From NCBI RefSeq assembly GCF_944390845.1, contig NZ_CALXRM010000009.1, forward strand, positions 1-64,000: a stretch of 64,000 bases of DNA, written 5' to 3'. The position numbers and the translations under genes were made by a program. This DNA is from an uncultured Brachyspira sp. (lineage in GTDB: Bacteria > Spirochaetota > Brachyspiria > Brachyspirales > Brachyspiraceae). Of this stretch, positions 8,637 to 16,573 are shown piece by piece. The number at the start of each line of letters is the position of its first letter. The first letter of the stretch is position 1. The notes under the pieces are model-generated. The model had not been told where the DNA came from. It saw only the letters and a program-made list of their open reading frames with translations, and did not search any database.

Positions 8637-10004
8637 ATGAATATTGAAGAAATAATCAATAAAATTGTATGGTATGTACCTTTTAGAAAAAAAAGAGATC
8701 TCTTGAGAAATGAATTAAATCAATTAGTTAATAATCTCATAAAAGAAAAAAACAGAGCCATAGCAGAAAAAAATAAAGCTATCGAAGAAAAGAATAAAAT
8801 TATAGAAAGCTATAAGCAAATAGAAGAAAAAAACTCTACCTTTAAAGTAATTAACATAACTGATAAAAAAGAATATGTTAAGAATATTGCCATTTATTTT
8901 GATGCTGGTATAGGAGATTATCTGTTTTTAAAACCTTTCTTTAAATATATTAGAAATTATTTTAAAAATGATAAATTAACTTTTATTGGTACTTATAGGA
9001 TTGAAGACATATTTTTATTTTTCGATAAAGAATATATTGATGAGTATATTTGTTTTAACGGAAAAATTAAAGATAATAATTATTATAAACAATTAATTGA
9101 TTTTTTTCAAAATATTAATTATGATATATTGATTTCATATTATTATTTAAGAAGTATAAATGCTGATAAAACAATTAATTTAATAAACTCAAAAGAAAAA
9201 ATAGGTACTTATGGAGGATTACTAGGTTTAAGTAAAAGACAAAGAGTTAGTGATGTTAATACATATACAAAATTTATATATCCAGATGAAAATGATAAAT
9301 TTGAGCTATACCGAAATATGGATTTTTTTAAAGAGTTATTAAATAACAATAATATAGAAATAGATAGTTTATCTATAGAATTAAATAATGATTATTTTAA
9401 TAGTATAAATTTTGATTTTAATCAAAAATATGCAATAATTTTTCCAAGTGCTACCGACATAAATAGACAATGGGATCCTAATAACTTTTCAGATGTGGCT
9501 GATCATTTATATTATAAATACAACATTATATCTTATATAGTAGGATCTGAAAAAGATGAAGAATTAGCATTAAAAATTATAGGTGATAAAAAACATATAA
9601 TATCAATATGTGGAAAATATCATTTGCATAAATTGTTTTTTATATTTAATAAATCAAAAATAGTTGTAACTAATGATTCTGGAGGATATCATATTGCTAT
9701 GACAGTTAGTAATAATATAATAGTAATATCATCAGGAGGAAATTATATAAGATTTACAAATTATCCAGAAAAATATAAAAAAAATAAAATAGTTTCAACA
9801 CCTTTACCTGAAGGTGCTCTTAATAAAAAAGATATAGAATATTTTTATAATCATGATTATTTAAATACTATAACATCAGAAAGTATATGTAATTTAATAG
9901 ATGAAAAACATAGTAAATACTTAAAGAAAGACCAGACCAGACCAGACCAGACCAGACCAGACCAGACCAGACCAGACCAGACCAGACCAGACCATAATAT
10001 GTAA
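8637..10004 (+). CDS. GT9 heptosyltransferase-like protein with INKI-W module and repeat tail
   Basis: Predicted to transfer a heptose-like sugar to a surface glycan. Residues 1-26 are the same module as the neighbouring transferases (E-I-I-N-K-I-V-W-Y-V-P-F-R-K-K-R-D), followed by three or so E-K-N-K heptads to about residue 65. The GT9 fold runs from about residue 82: I-A-I-Y-F-D-A-G-I-G-D-Y near the start, I-I-F-P-S-A-T at about 272, and the conserved late motif V-V-T-N-D-S-G-G-Y-H-I-A-M near 345, equivalent to the nucleotide-binding D-S-G-x-x-H of ADP-heptose transferases. The last 25 residues are a D-Q-T-R-P repeat encoded by 13 GACCA units, so unit loss or gain changes the tail. AAGGA lies seven bases before the start. 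A terminator follows. Confidence 0.85.
   Translation: MNIEEIINKIVWYVPFRKKRDLLRNELNQLVNNLIKEKNRAIAEKNKAIEEKNKIIESYKQIEEKNSTFKVINITDKKEYVKNIAIYFDAGIGDYLFLKPFFKYIRNYFKNDKLTFIGTYRIEDIFLFFDKEYIDEYICFNGKIKDNNYYKQLIDFFQNINYDILISYYYLRSINADKTINLINSKEKIGTYGGLLGLSKRQRVSDVNTYTKFIYPDENDKFELYRNMDFFKELLNNNNIEIDSLSIELNNDYFNSINFDFNQKYAIIFPSATDINRQWDPNNFSDVADHLYYKYNIISYIVGSEKDEELALKIIGDKKHIISICGKYHLHKLFFIFNKSKIVVTNDSGGYHIAMTVSNNIIVISSGGNYIRFTNYPEKYKKNKIVSTPLPEGALNKKDIEYFYNHDYLNTITSESICNLIDEKHSKYLKKDQTRPDQTRPDQTRPDQTRPDHNM
9930..9994 (+). repeat. GACCA pentanucleotide array, 13 units
   Basis: Thirteen perfect GACCA units at the 3' end of the GT9-like gene. All three frames of the array encode the same D-Q-T-R-P peptide with no stop, so only the sequence after the array depends on unit number. 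With 13 units the end is His-Asn-Met-stop; by my count 12 units would stop at once and 14 would add about 36 codons running through the terminator to the next ribosome site. A second array of 11 units lies at 16403. Confidence 0.95.
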
Positions 10005-10047
10005 ATCTATACTTTATTTTATCATAATTCAAAAGCTGAAAAATTAC

Positions 10048-10087
10048 AACCTATATTGCATAAAAAAATGCAGTATAGGTTTTTTTA
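10048..10087 (+). terminator. Rho-independent terminator after GT9 gene
   Basis: AACCTATATTGCAT pairs with ATGCAGTATAGGTT around a short A-rich loop, then TTTTTTA. An almost identical hairpin lies at 16506-16547, also after a GACCA array and before a gene with the INKI-W module. Confidence 0.85.
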
Positions 10088-10113
10088 TTGTTAAATTTTA
10101 TTAAGGAGATATT

Positions 10114-11223
10114 ATGTGTATTGAAGAAATAATCAATAAAATTGTATGGTATGTACCTTTTAGAAAAAAGAGAGATCTTTTAAGAAATGAATTAAATCAG
10201 TTAATTAACGATATCATAAAAGAAAAGAATAAAGCTATAGAGGAGAAAAATAAAGCTATAGAAGAAAAAAATAAAAATTATGAACAACTAAATAAAAAAA
10301 TTGATAGTATAAATACTCAAGTAAATACTCTTAACAAGGATTTGAATACTAAATTTACAGCACTAAAAAAAGAAATTTTCTTTTTGGAATTGAGAAATAA
10401 AGCTAGAATGCAGATGTTATCACTTGGTGATGAACAAATTATAAAAGAGATTAGAAAAGAAAAATTAATAGTAAGTTTAACCACTTTCCCTCAAAGAATA
10501 TACGATATAGATGTAGTTTTATTTTCATTACTAAATCAAACAGTGAAACCTGATAAAATAATATTATGGCTTTCAAGAGAAGAATTTCCAAATTTAGAGA
10601 AAGATATTCCTCCTTATATACTTAATATGCAAAAGTTTGGCATAGAGATAGAGTTCTGTAATAATTTATATTCTTATAATAAAATAATTCATTCATTAAA
10701 GAAATACCCTAATGATTTAATAGTTGTAGCAGATGATGATGTATATTATGAATATAATTGGCTAGAAAAATTATATAATGCTTATTTAGAAAATCCAAAT
10801 TATATTCATTGTCATAGAGTTCATAAAATTGAATTTGATGAAAATGGTAATGTTTTACCATACAATAAATGGACACAATGTTTAGAGAGCAGTAATGCAA
10901 ATATTTCTTTTGATAATTTTATAACAAATGTAGGGGGAGCATTATATAAATTAGAATTATTATATAAAGATATTTTTAATGATAAATTATTTATGGAATT
11001 ATGTCCTAAAGCAGATGATATTTGGTGCTGGGCTATGGCGGTTTTAAATGGTACTAAAATTAATGTAGTAAAAGATAATATTAGAAGAATTACAGAATTA
11101 AATTATGAGCATTATGTCAAATTATGGCAAGTAAATGTTAAGCAAAATTTTAATGATGTACAATTAAATAATGTGTTAAATTATTATGGTGATTTATTAA
11201 GGAGTAAAATTAATAATGAATAA
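10114..11223 (+). CDS. GT-A type glycosyltransferase with INKI-W module (paralogue of 5463)
   Basis: A 369-residue predicted sugar transferase. Residues 1-25 carry the shared module, then two to three E-K-N-K-A-I-E heptads, a helical linker, and from about 115 the catalytic domain with V-S-L-T-T-F-P-Q-R-I, L-L-N-Q-T-V-K-P-D and the metal-binding A-D-D-D at 206-209. The second acidic motif is C-P-K-A-D-D-I-W-C-W-A-M. It is nearly collinear with the protein at 5463 and differs mainly in the linker and a scatter of substitutions, which points to duplication followed by divergence. AAGGAG precedes the start. The stop overlaps the start of the GT8 gene at 11216 by eight bases, so the two are probably translated together. 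Confidence 0.82.
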   Translation: MCIEEIINKIVWYVPFRKKRDLLRNELNQLINDIIKEKNKAIEEKNKAIEEKNKNYEQLNKKIDSINTQVNTLNKDLNTKFTALKKEIFFLELRNKARMQMLSLGDEQIIKEIRKEKLIVSLTTFPQRIYDIDVVLFSLLNQTVKPDKIILWLSREEFPNLEKDIPPYILNMQKFGIEIEFCNNLYSYNKIIHSLKKYPNDLIVVADDDVYYEYNWLEKLYNAYLENPNYIHCHRVHKIEFDENGNVLPYNKWTQCLESSNANISFDNFITNVGGALYKLELLYKDIFNDKLFMELCPKADDIWCWAMAVLNGTKINVVKDNIRRITELNYEHYVKLWQVNVKQNFNDVQLNNVLNYYGDLLRSKINNE

Positions 11224-12424
11224 TAATGTTATCAATATAGTATTTATATCTGATGATCATTATATTATGCCTACTTGTGTGGCAATAACTTCAATTATAA
11301 TGAATAAAAATAAAGATACTAAGTACAATATTTATATTTTATTAGCAGAGGTAGAAAACGAGAATAAAAATATACTTGAGAATTTTGCCCAAAATAATAA
11401 TGATAGCTTTGTCAGTATAGATATTATTATTATTAATGATAATAAATATAAAAATATTATGAATAGTGGTCATGTGAGTTCTGCTGCTTTATTTAAATTC
11501 GATATAGCAAATATATTTCCTAATTTAGATAAAGTATTATATTTAGATTCAGATATAATTATACTGAAAGATCTTTCAGAACTATTTACAACAGACATTA
11601 GTAATTTTTATGCTGGAGTTATAAAAGATTTTATTGCTATTCAATTGAGAAAACATCATTTAAGATTGGGGACGGAATATTATTTTAATAGCGGAGTTTT
11701 ATTGCTTAATACAAAAAAATTAAGAGAAGAAAATGCATCCGAAAAATTACTTGACTATAAATTAGCACAAAAAAAAGGTTTTATGGATCAGGATGCTTTT
11801 AATTATGTTTTTAATGAAAAAGTAAAATTTCTTCCTCATAAATATAATTATATGATTACCAATGACAATTATTTTGATAGAAAAGCAATAAATGATTTTT
11901 ACGAATATGATTTATTAGATGATGATATAAATATATTGCATATAACATATAAAAAGCCTTGGGATAAAAATACAATATCATATAATAAATATTACGATTA
12001 TTTTTGGCATTATTACCAATATACAAATTGGTTTAAAAATAATCCTATGGATTCATTTTTGACTATAGTAAAACAAAATAATAATGAAGTAACTGATAAT
12101 TTAAATAAAGAAATAACTAAAATTAATGAACAAATCAATAAAATAGATACTAAAATTAGTCAGATAGATGATAGAATTAATAAATTGCATAATGAATTAG
12201 TAAAGATTAATAAGGAAAAATCACTATTAAGAAAAGAGTTATCCTATAATCAAAATTGGATAAAACTTTTTGGCATTTATAACGATGAACATCATATCTT
12301 TGTGTATTTTTTTGGTATTAAGTTGACTTTTAAAGTAAATGAGAAAAGTATTAATAAAATAGCATGGTGGATACCTATAAGAAAATGGCGTGATAATTTT
12401 AGAAATAAATTTAAAAATATTTAA
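11216..12424 (+). CDS. GT8 family glycosyltransferase with C-terminal INKI-W module
   Basis: A retaining hexosyltransferase of the RfaJ/galactosyl type, predicted to extend a surface glycan. Of 402 residues, about 1-275 form the GT8 domain: I-V-F-I-S-D-D-H-Y at the start, V-L-Y-L-D-S-D at about 105 (the D-x-D metal site), Y-F-N-S-G-V-L-L-L-N, D-Q-D-A-F-N and H-I-T-Y-K-K-P-W. Residues 280-335 are a coiled-coil-like stretch of I-N-K-I-D-x-K-I heptads. Residues 355-398 give F-F-G-I-K-L-T-F-K and then S-I-N-K-I-A-W-W-I-P-I-R-K-W-R-D, the same module that other proteins here carry at their N-terminus. From base 11509 to 12401 it looks identical to the copy at 13526-14418. An IS1595 fragment follows directly. 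Confidence 0.88.
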   Translation: MNNNVINIVFISDDHYIMPTCVAITSIIMNKNKDTKYNIYILLAEVENENKNILENFAQNNNDSFVSIDIIIINDNKYKNIMNSGHVSSAALFKFDIANIFPNLDKVLYLDSDIIILKDLSELFTTDISNFYAGVIKDFIAIQLRKHHLRLGTEYYFNSGVLLLNTKKLREENASEKLLDYKLAQKKGFMDQDAFNYVFNEKVKFLPHKYNYMITNDNYFDRKAINDFYEYDLLDDDINILHITYKKPWDKNTISYNKYYDYFWHYYQYTNWFKNNPMDSFLTIVKQNNNEVTDNLNKEITKINEQINKIDTKISQIDDRINKLHNELVKINKEKSLLRKELSYNQNWIKLFGIYNDEHHIFVYFFGIKLTFKVNEKSINKIAWWIPIRKWRDNFRNKFKNI

Positions 12425-12425
12425 A

Positions 12426-12785
12426 AATAAAATACCAGTTTTCGGATTACTAAAAAGAGGCGGAAAAGTATATGTAAAAATGATAAATAATACAAAAACA
12501 AGTACTTTGATACCAATTATAAGGCGAAAAGTACATCCTGATAGTATTGTTTATTCAGATTATTATTATAGTTGTGATGTTTTAGATGTTTCTGAATTTA
12601 AGTACTTTAGAATTAATCATAGTGAGAAATTTGCTCAAGAAAAGAATCATATTAATGGTATAGAGAATTTTTGGAATCAAGCAAAAAGACATTTGCGTAA
12701 ATTTAATGGAATACCAAAAGAACATTTTCATTTATTAAAAAATGTTCTTTTGTACTTAATAATCCACAAGTTGAAAAACAATTAG
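12426..12785 (+). pseudogene. IS1595-family (ISXO2-like) transposase, C-terminal fragment
   Basis: The frame encodes the last 120 or so residues of an ISXO2-type DDE transposase: K-I-P-V-F-G-L-L-K-R-G-G-K-V-Y-V, then V-H-P-D-S-I-V-Y-S-D (a catalytic-type Asp), and N-G-I-E-N-F-W-N-Q-A-K-R-H-L with the final acidic residue. The N-terminal zinc ribbon and first Asp are missing. The frame can be extended back to 12390 only by overlapping the GT8 gene, which is not meaningful. The fragment begins two bases after the GT8 stop codon and replaces the natural end of that copy. It cannot be active. Confidence 0.85.
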
Positions 12786-13215
12786 CAATCATATATAATT
12801 TAACAAAAATTATTTTTTAGTCATTTTGCTAAGTCAATTATTAAATTAAAAAAGTATAATAGAATTATATATGATTATTGAATTATAACAAAATGAAAGA
12901 ATGTTAATTTATGCTTAATAATCCACGAGTTGAAAAACAATTAGAAATCATATATAATTTAGTAAAAAATTATTTTTTAGTCATTTTGCTAAGTCAATTA
13001 TTAAATTAAAAAAGTATAATAGAATTATATATGATTATTGAATTATAACAAAATGAAAGAATGTTAATTTATGCTTAATAATCCACGAGTTGAAAAACAA
13101 TTAGAAATCATATATAATTTAGTAAAAAATTATTTTTTAGTCATTTTGCTAAGTCAATTATTAAATTAAAAAAGTATAATAGAATTATATATGATTATTG
13201 AATTATAACAAAATT
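12755..13215. repeat. Three tandem units of about 160 bp after the transposase fragment
   Basis: CTTAATAATCCAC followed by (A/G)AGTTGAAAAACAATTAG starts at 12755, 12914 and 13074, giving periods of 159 and 160. The second and third units look identical. Each unit contains AATCATATATAATT and, about 80 bases later, its exact inverse AATTATATATGATT, as an insertion-sequence end might. The first unit includes the last codons of the transposase. The stretch 12786-13235 holds no gene. Confidence 0.9.
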
Positions 13216-13235
13216 AGTGAGGAGTAAAATTAATA

Positions 13236-14441
13236 ATGAATAATGATGTTATCAATATAGTATTTATATCTGATGATCATTATATTATGCCTACTTGTGT
13301 AGCAATAACTTCAATGATAATGAATAAAAATACAGATACTAAGTACCATATTTATGTTTTATTAGCAGAGGTAGAAAACGAGAATAAAAATATACTTGAG
13401 AATTTTGCCAAAAATAATAATAACAACTTTATCACCATAGATATTATTGTTAATGATAACAAATATAAAGATATTATAAATAGTGGTCATGTAAGTTCTG
13501 CTGCTTTATTTAAATTTGATATATCAAATATATTTCCTAATTTAGATAAAGTATTATATTTAGATTCAGATATAATTATACTGAAAGATCTTTCAGAACT
13601 ATTTACAACAGACATTAGTAATTTTTATGCTGGAGTTATAAAAGATTTTATTGCTATTCAATTGAGAAAACATCATTTAAGATTGGGGACGGAATATTAT
13701 TTTAATAGCGGAGTTTTATTGCTTAATACAAAAAAATTAAGAGAAGAAAATGCATCCGAAAAATTACTTGACTATAAATTAGCACAAAAAAAAGGTTTTA
13801 TGGATCAGGATGCTTTTAATTATGTTTTTAATGAAAAAGTAAAATTTCTTCCTCATAAATATAATTATATGATTACCAATGACAATTATTTTGATAGAAA
13901 AGCAATAAATGATTTTTACGAATATGATTTATTAGATGATGATATAAATATATTGCATATAACATATAAAAAGCCTTGGGATAAAAATACAATATCATAT
14001 AATAAATATTACGATTATTTTTGGCATTATTACCAATATACAAATTGGTTTAAAAATAATCCTATGGATTCATTTTTGACTATAGTAAAACAAAATAATA
14101 ATGAAGTAACTGATAATTTAAATAAAGAAATAACTAAAATTAATGAACAAATCAATAAAATAGATACTAAAATTAGTCAGATAGATGATAGAATTAATAA
14201 ATTGCATAATGAATTAGTAAAGATTAATAAGGAAAAATCACTATTAAGAAAAGAGTTATCCTATAATCAAAATTGGATAAAACTTTTTGGCATTTATAAC
14301 GATGAACATCATATCTTTGTGTATTTTTTTGGTATTAAGTTGACTTTTAAAGTAAATGAGAAAAGTATTAATAAAATAGCATGGTGGATACCTATAAGAA
14401 AATGGCGTGATAATTTTAAAAATAAATTTAAGATTATGTAA
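13236..14441 (+). CDS. GT8 family glycosyltransferase, second copy, C-terminal INKI-W module
   Basis: A 401-residue twin of the protein at 11216 with the same GT8 motifs (L-D-S-D, F-N-S-G-V-L-L-L-N, D-Q-D-A-F-N, K-P-W), helical linker and C-terminal I-N-K-I-A-W-W-I-P-I-R-K-W-R-D. The first 95 codons differ at several positions from the other copy (for example T-I-D-I-I-V-N-D with one residue fewer). From base 13526 to 14418 I see no difference. Only the last five codons diverge again, because the first copy runs into the IS fragment. GAGGAG lies before the start, in a context copied from the end of the gene at 10114. The pattern suggests duplication with later gene conversion. Confidence 0.88.
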   Translation: MNNDVINIVFISDDHYIMPTCVAITSMIMNKNTDTKYHIYVLLAEVENENKNILENFAKNNNNNFITIDIIVNDNKYKDIINSGHVSSAALFKFDISNIFPNLDKVLYLDSDIIILKDLSELFTTDISNFYAGVIKDFIAIQLRKHHLRLGTEYYFNSGVLLLNTKKLREENASEKLLDYKLAQKKGFMDQDAFNYVFNEKVKFLPHKYNYMITNDNYFDRKAINDFYEYDLLDDDINILHITYKKPWDKNTISYNKYYDYFWHYYQYTNWFKNNPMDSFLTIVKQNNNEVTDNLNKEITKINEQINKIDTKISQIDDRINKLHNELVKINKEKSLLRKELSYNQNWIKLFGIYNDEHHIFVYFFGIKLTFKVNEKSINKIAWWIPIRKWRDNFKNKFKIM

Positions 14442-14805
14442 AAAATAAAATATGTGTTTTTTTATGTTTATATTAATTTAAATATTCTTTATAAAATTTA
14501 TTATTACTATGTAAATAATTTTATTTTAATTGATATTTTATTAATTTAAATATTATAAAATTTATATAACTAATAAAGTAGTAAAAATAAGTTTATTTGC
14601 ATATTTATTGTAGTAAATATTTTTGTATAATAAATATACTATCTATTATATAAAAAATATTATATTATTATCTTACCGCATTTGTTTTGTCAAAATAGCA
14701 ACCTAATATATAAAAACTTGAAAATAATTATAAATTATATATAATTTGTCGCATAAAGTCCTTAGATTACTCTATTTATCTTTTTAATATTTATAAGGAT
14801 ATATT
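14442..14805. other. AT-rich spacer without a gene
   Basis: No coding frame is visible. Its right part contains the probable promoter at 14718-14745 for the next transferase. Confidence 0.5.
14718..14745 (+). promoter_or_regulatory. Probable promoter of the long-stalk transferase
   Basis: TTGAAA at 14718-14723, a 16-base spacer and TATAAT at 14740-14745, about 60 bases before the start codon at 14806. Confidence 0.5.
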
Positions 14806-16314
14806 ATGAATAATATAGATGAAATAATCAATAAAATATTATGGTGGATACCTTTTAGAAAAAAAAGAGATTTTTTAAGAAATGAATTAAAAGAATCAAT
14901 TAATAAGATTATAGAAAACAAAGATAAAATTATATCTGATAAAAATAAAGCTATAGAAGATAAAGATAAAATCATATCTGATAAAAATAAAGCTATAGAA
15001 GATAAAGATAAAATTATATCTGATAAAAATAAAGCGATAGAAGATAAGAATAGAGTTATAGAAGATAGAAAAAGAGTTATAGAAGATAAAAATAGAGTTA
15101 TAGAAGATAAAAATAGGGCTATAGAAGATAAAAATAGAGCTATAGAAGATAGAAAAAGAGTTATAGAAGATAAAAATCGAGTTATAGAGGATATAAAAAA
15201 AGTTATAGAAGATAAAAATCGAGTTATAGAGGATAAAAACAGAGCTATAGAAGATAGAAAAAGAGTTATAGAAGATAAAAATCGAGTTATAGAAAATAAA
15301 AACAAAGTTATAGAGGATAAAAACAAAGTTATAGAGGATAAAAACAAAGTTATAGAGGATAAAAAAATATATTATGAACAATTAAATAAAAAAATAGAAA
15401 TAATAAATAATCAAGTATCAAATACAAGTAAAGAATTACCAAAGCTGAAGAAAGAGATTTCTCTTTTGGATTTAAGAAATAAGGCCAGGATGCAAATATT
15501 ATCATTAAGTAATAAAAAAATTATTGAAGAAAAGAGAAAAGAAAGATTAATAGTAAGTTTAACTAGTTTTCCTCAAAGAATATATGATATAGATGTTGTC
15601 CTTTTTTCGCTGTTAAATCAAACTATAAAGCCAGATAAGATAATATTGTGGCTTGGACAAGAAGAGTTTCCTAATTTAGAAGATGATATTCCTAGCCATG
15701 TACTTAGTATGACAAAATTTGGAATAGAAATAGAGTTTTGTAAGAATATAAGGCAATATAAAAAACTAATTTATGCATTAGAAAAATATCCAGATGATGT
15801 TATAGTAACAGCTGACGATGATGCCTATTATGAATATAATTGGCTTGAAAAATTATATAATGCTTATCTAGAAAATCCAAATTATATTCATTGTCATAGA
15901 GCACACAAAATGCAATTTGATGAAAACAATCATATTTTAACATATAATAAATGGATTCAGTGTATTGAAAGTACAAATACAACTCCATCTTTTATCAACT
16001 TTCCTACTGGTATTGGAGGTGTATTATATAAATCAAAATTATTATATAAAGATATATTTGATGAAAATTTATTTATGGAATTATGTCCTAAAGCAGATGA
16101 TATTTGGTTTTGGGCTATGGCAGTTTTGAATGGTACTAAAATTAATGTGGTAAAAGATAATATTAATAGGCCTGTTGAATTGGGATATGAATATTATATA
16201 AATTTATGGCAAGTAAATGTGAAACAAAATCTTAATGATGTACAATTGAATAATGTTGTAAATTATTATGGTAATTTATTAACAAATAAAATTAACAATG
16301 AAATCTTGCCGTGA
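14806..16314 (+). CDS. GT-A type glycosyltransferase with 22-heptad stalk and INKI-W module
   Basis: A 502-residue predicted sugar transferase. Residues 1-34 are the module in its W-W form (I-N-K-I-L-W-W-I-P-F-R-K-K-R-D). Residues 35-187 are about 22 consecutive seven-residue repeats of the I-E-D-K-N-R-V/A or I-S-D-K-N-K-A type. From about 245 the catalytic domain follows, with V-S-L-T-S-F-P-Q-R-I, L-L-N-Q-T-I-K-P-D-K-I-I-L-W-L and T-A-D-D-D with its first metal-site Asp at 337, then C-P-K-A-D-D-I-W-F-W-A-M. The domain is related to those at 5463 and 10114, which have only a few heptads. Hydrophobic residues sit side by side in each heptad and Lys fills the usual second core position, so a standard coiled coil is not certain. 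AAGGA precedes the start. Confidence 0.83.
   Translation: MNNIDEIINKILWWIPFRKKRDFLRNELKESINKIIENKDKIISDKNKAIEDKDKIISDKNKAIEDKDKIISDKNKAIEDKNRVIEDRKRVIEDKNRVIEDKNRAIEDKNRAIEDRKRVIEDKNRVIEDIKKVIEDKNRVIEDKNRAIEDRKRVIEDKNRVIENKNKVIEDKNKVIEDKNKVIEDKKIYYEQLNKKIEIINNQVSNTSKELPKLKKEISLLDLRNKARMQILSLSNKKIIEEKRKERLIVSLTSFPQRIYDIDVVLFSLLNQTIKPDKIILWLGQEEFPNLEDDIPSHVLSMTKFGIEIEFCKNIRQYKKLIYALEKYPDDVIVTADDDAYYEYNWLEKLYNAYLENPNYIHCHRAHKMQFDENNHILTYNKWIQCIESTNTTPSFINFPTGIGGVLYKSKLLYKDIFDENLFMELCPKADDIWFWAMAVLNGTKINVVKDNINRPVELGYEYYINLWQVNVKQNLNDVQLNNVVNYYGNLLTNKINNEILP
14908..15366 (+). repeat. 21-bp coding repeats for the heptad stalk (about 22 units)
   Basis: Units resemble GTTATAGAAGATAAAAATAG with small variants. 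Unit order mixes I-S-D-K-N-K, I-E-D-K-D-K, I-E-D-R-K-R and I-E-D-K-N-R types. The repeat leaves the opposite strand open in two frames (around 14784-15381), which is a by-product and not a gene. Such units can slip or recombine in register without breaking the frame. Confidence 0.9.
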
Positions 16315-16383
16315 AAATTATTTTATGATAAGATTGTCAAATAAGTATTATATATAATAACTTTTCTATCGGAGTATAATTTT

Positions 16384-16482
16384 ATGATCAAATTTAAAAT
16401 AAGACCAGACCAGACCAGACCAGACCAGACCAGACCAGACCAGACCAGACCAGACCAGAAAAACTTATACATTCCTCTATAA
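16384..16482 (+). CDS. Short repeat ORF, 32 residues (possible phase-variable remnant)
   Basis: Starts M-I-K-F-K-I, then runs into R-P-D-Q-T repeats encoded by 11 GACCA units, and ends K-N-L-Y-I-P-L. CGGAG lies nine bases before the ATG, so translation is plausible. A terminator follows. It may be the start of a gene whose body was lost, a leader peptide, or non-functional. I do not recognise a function. Confidence 0.4.
   Translation: MIKFKIRPDQTRPDQTRPDQTRPDQKNLYIPL
16403..16457 (+). repeat. GACCA pentanucleotide array, 11 units
   Basis: Eleven perfect units, the same motif as at 9930 but with a different number of copies. It lies between two long-stalk genes and is followed by the same terminator hairpin as the first array, so the block array-terminator-gene start has been duplicated. 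Confidence 0.95.
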
Positions 16483-16505
16483 TAATACATAAACTTAAAA
16501 ATTAC

Positions 16506-16547
16506 AACCTATGCTGCATAATAAAAAAGCAGTATAGGTTTTTTTAT
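16506..16547 (+). terminator. Rho-independent terminator after second GACCA array
   Basis: AACCTATGCTGCA pairs with TGCAGTATAGGTT style sequence (GCAGTATAGGTT) and is followed by TTTTTTATT. It is a close relative of the hairpin at 10048. Confidence 0.8.
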
Positions 16548-16573
16548 TGCAAAATATTTATTAAGGATATATT

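Noticed and set aside
9930..9994. GACCA array as CRISPR or as an assembly error
   Set aside because: Pure 5-base tandem units without spacers; a second array with a different unit number in similar context argues for real biology, although unit counts may be affected by sequencing.
12390..12425. Start of the transposase frame inside the GT8 gene
   Set aside because: The overlapping part translates to unrelated residues; the transposase similarity begins only at 12426.
12755..13215. Possible CRISPR array
   Set aside because: The repeated units are 160 bp and contiguous, with no short repeat alternating with unique spacers and no cas genes.
14784..15381. Long open frames on the minus strand opposite the heptad repeats
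   Set aside because: They are low-complexity Ser/Leu/Ile/Phe repeats that arise because the 21-bp units have no stops on the other strand; no ribosome site.
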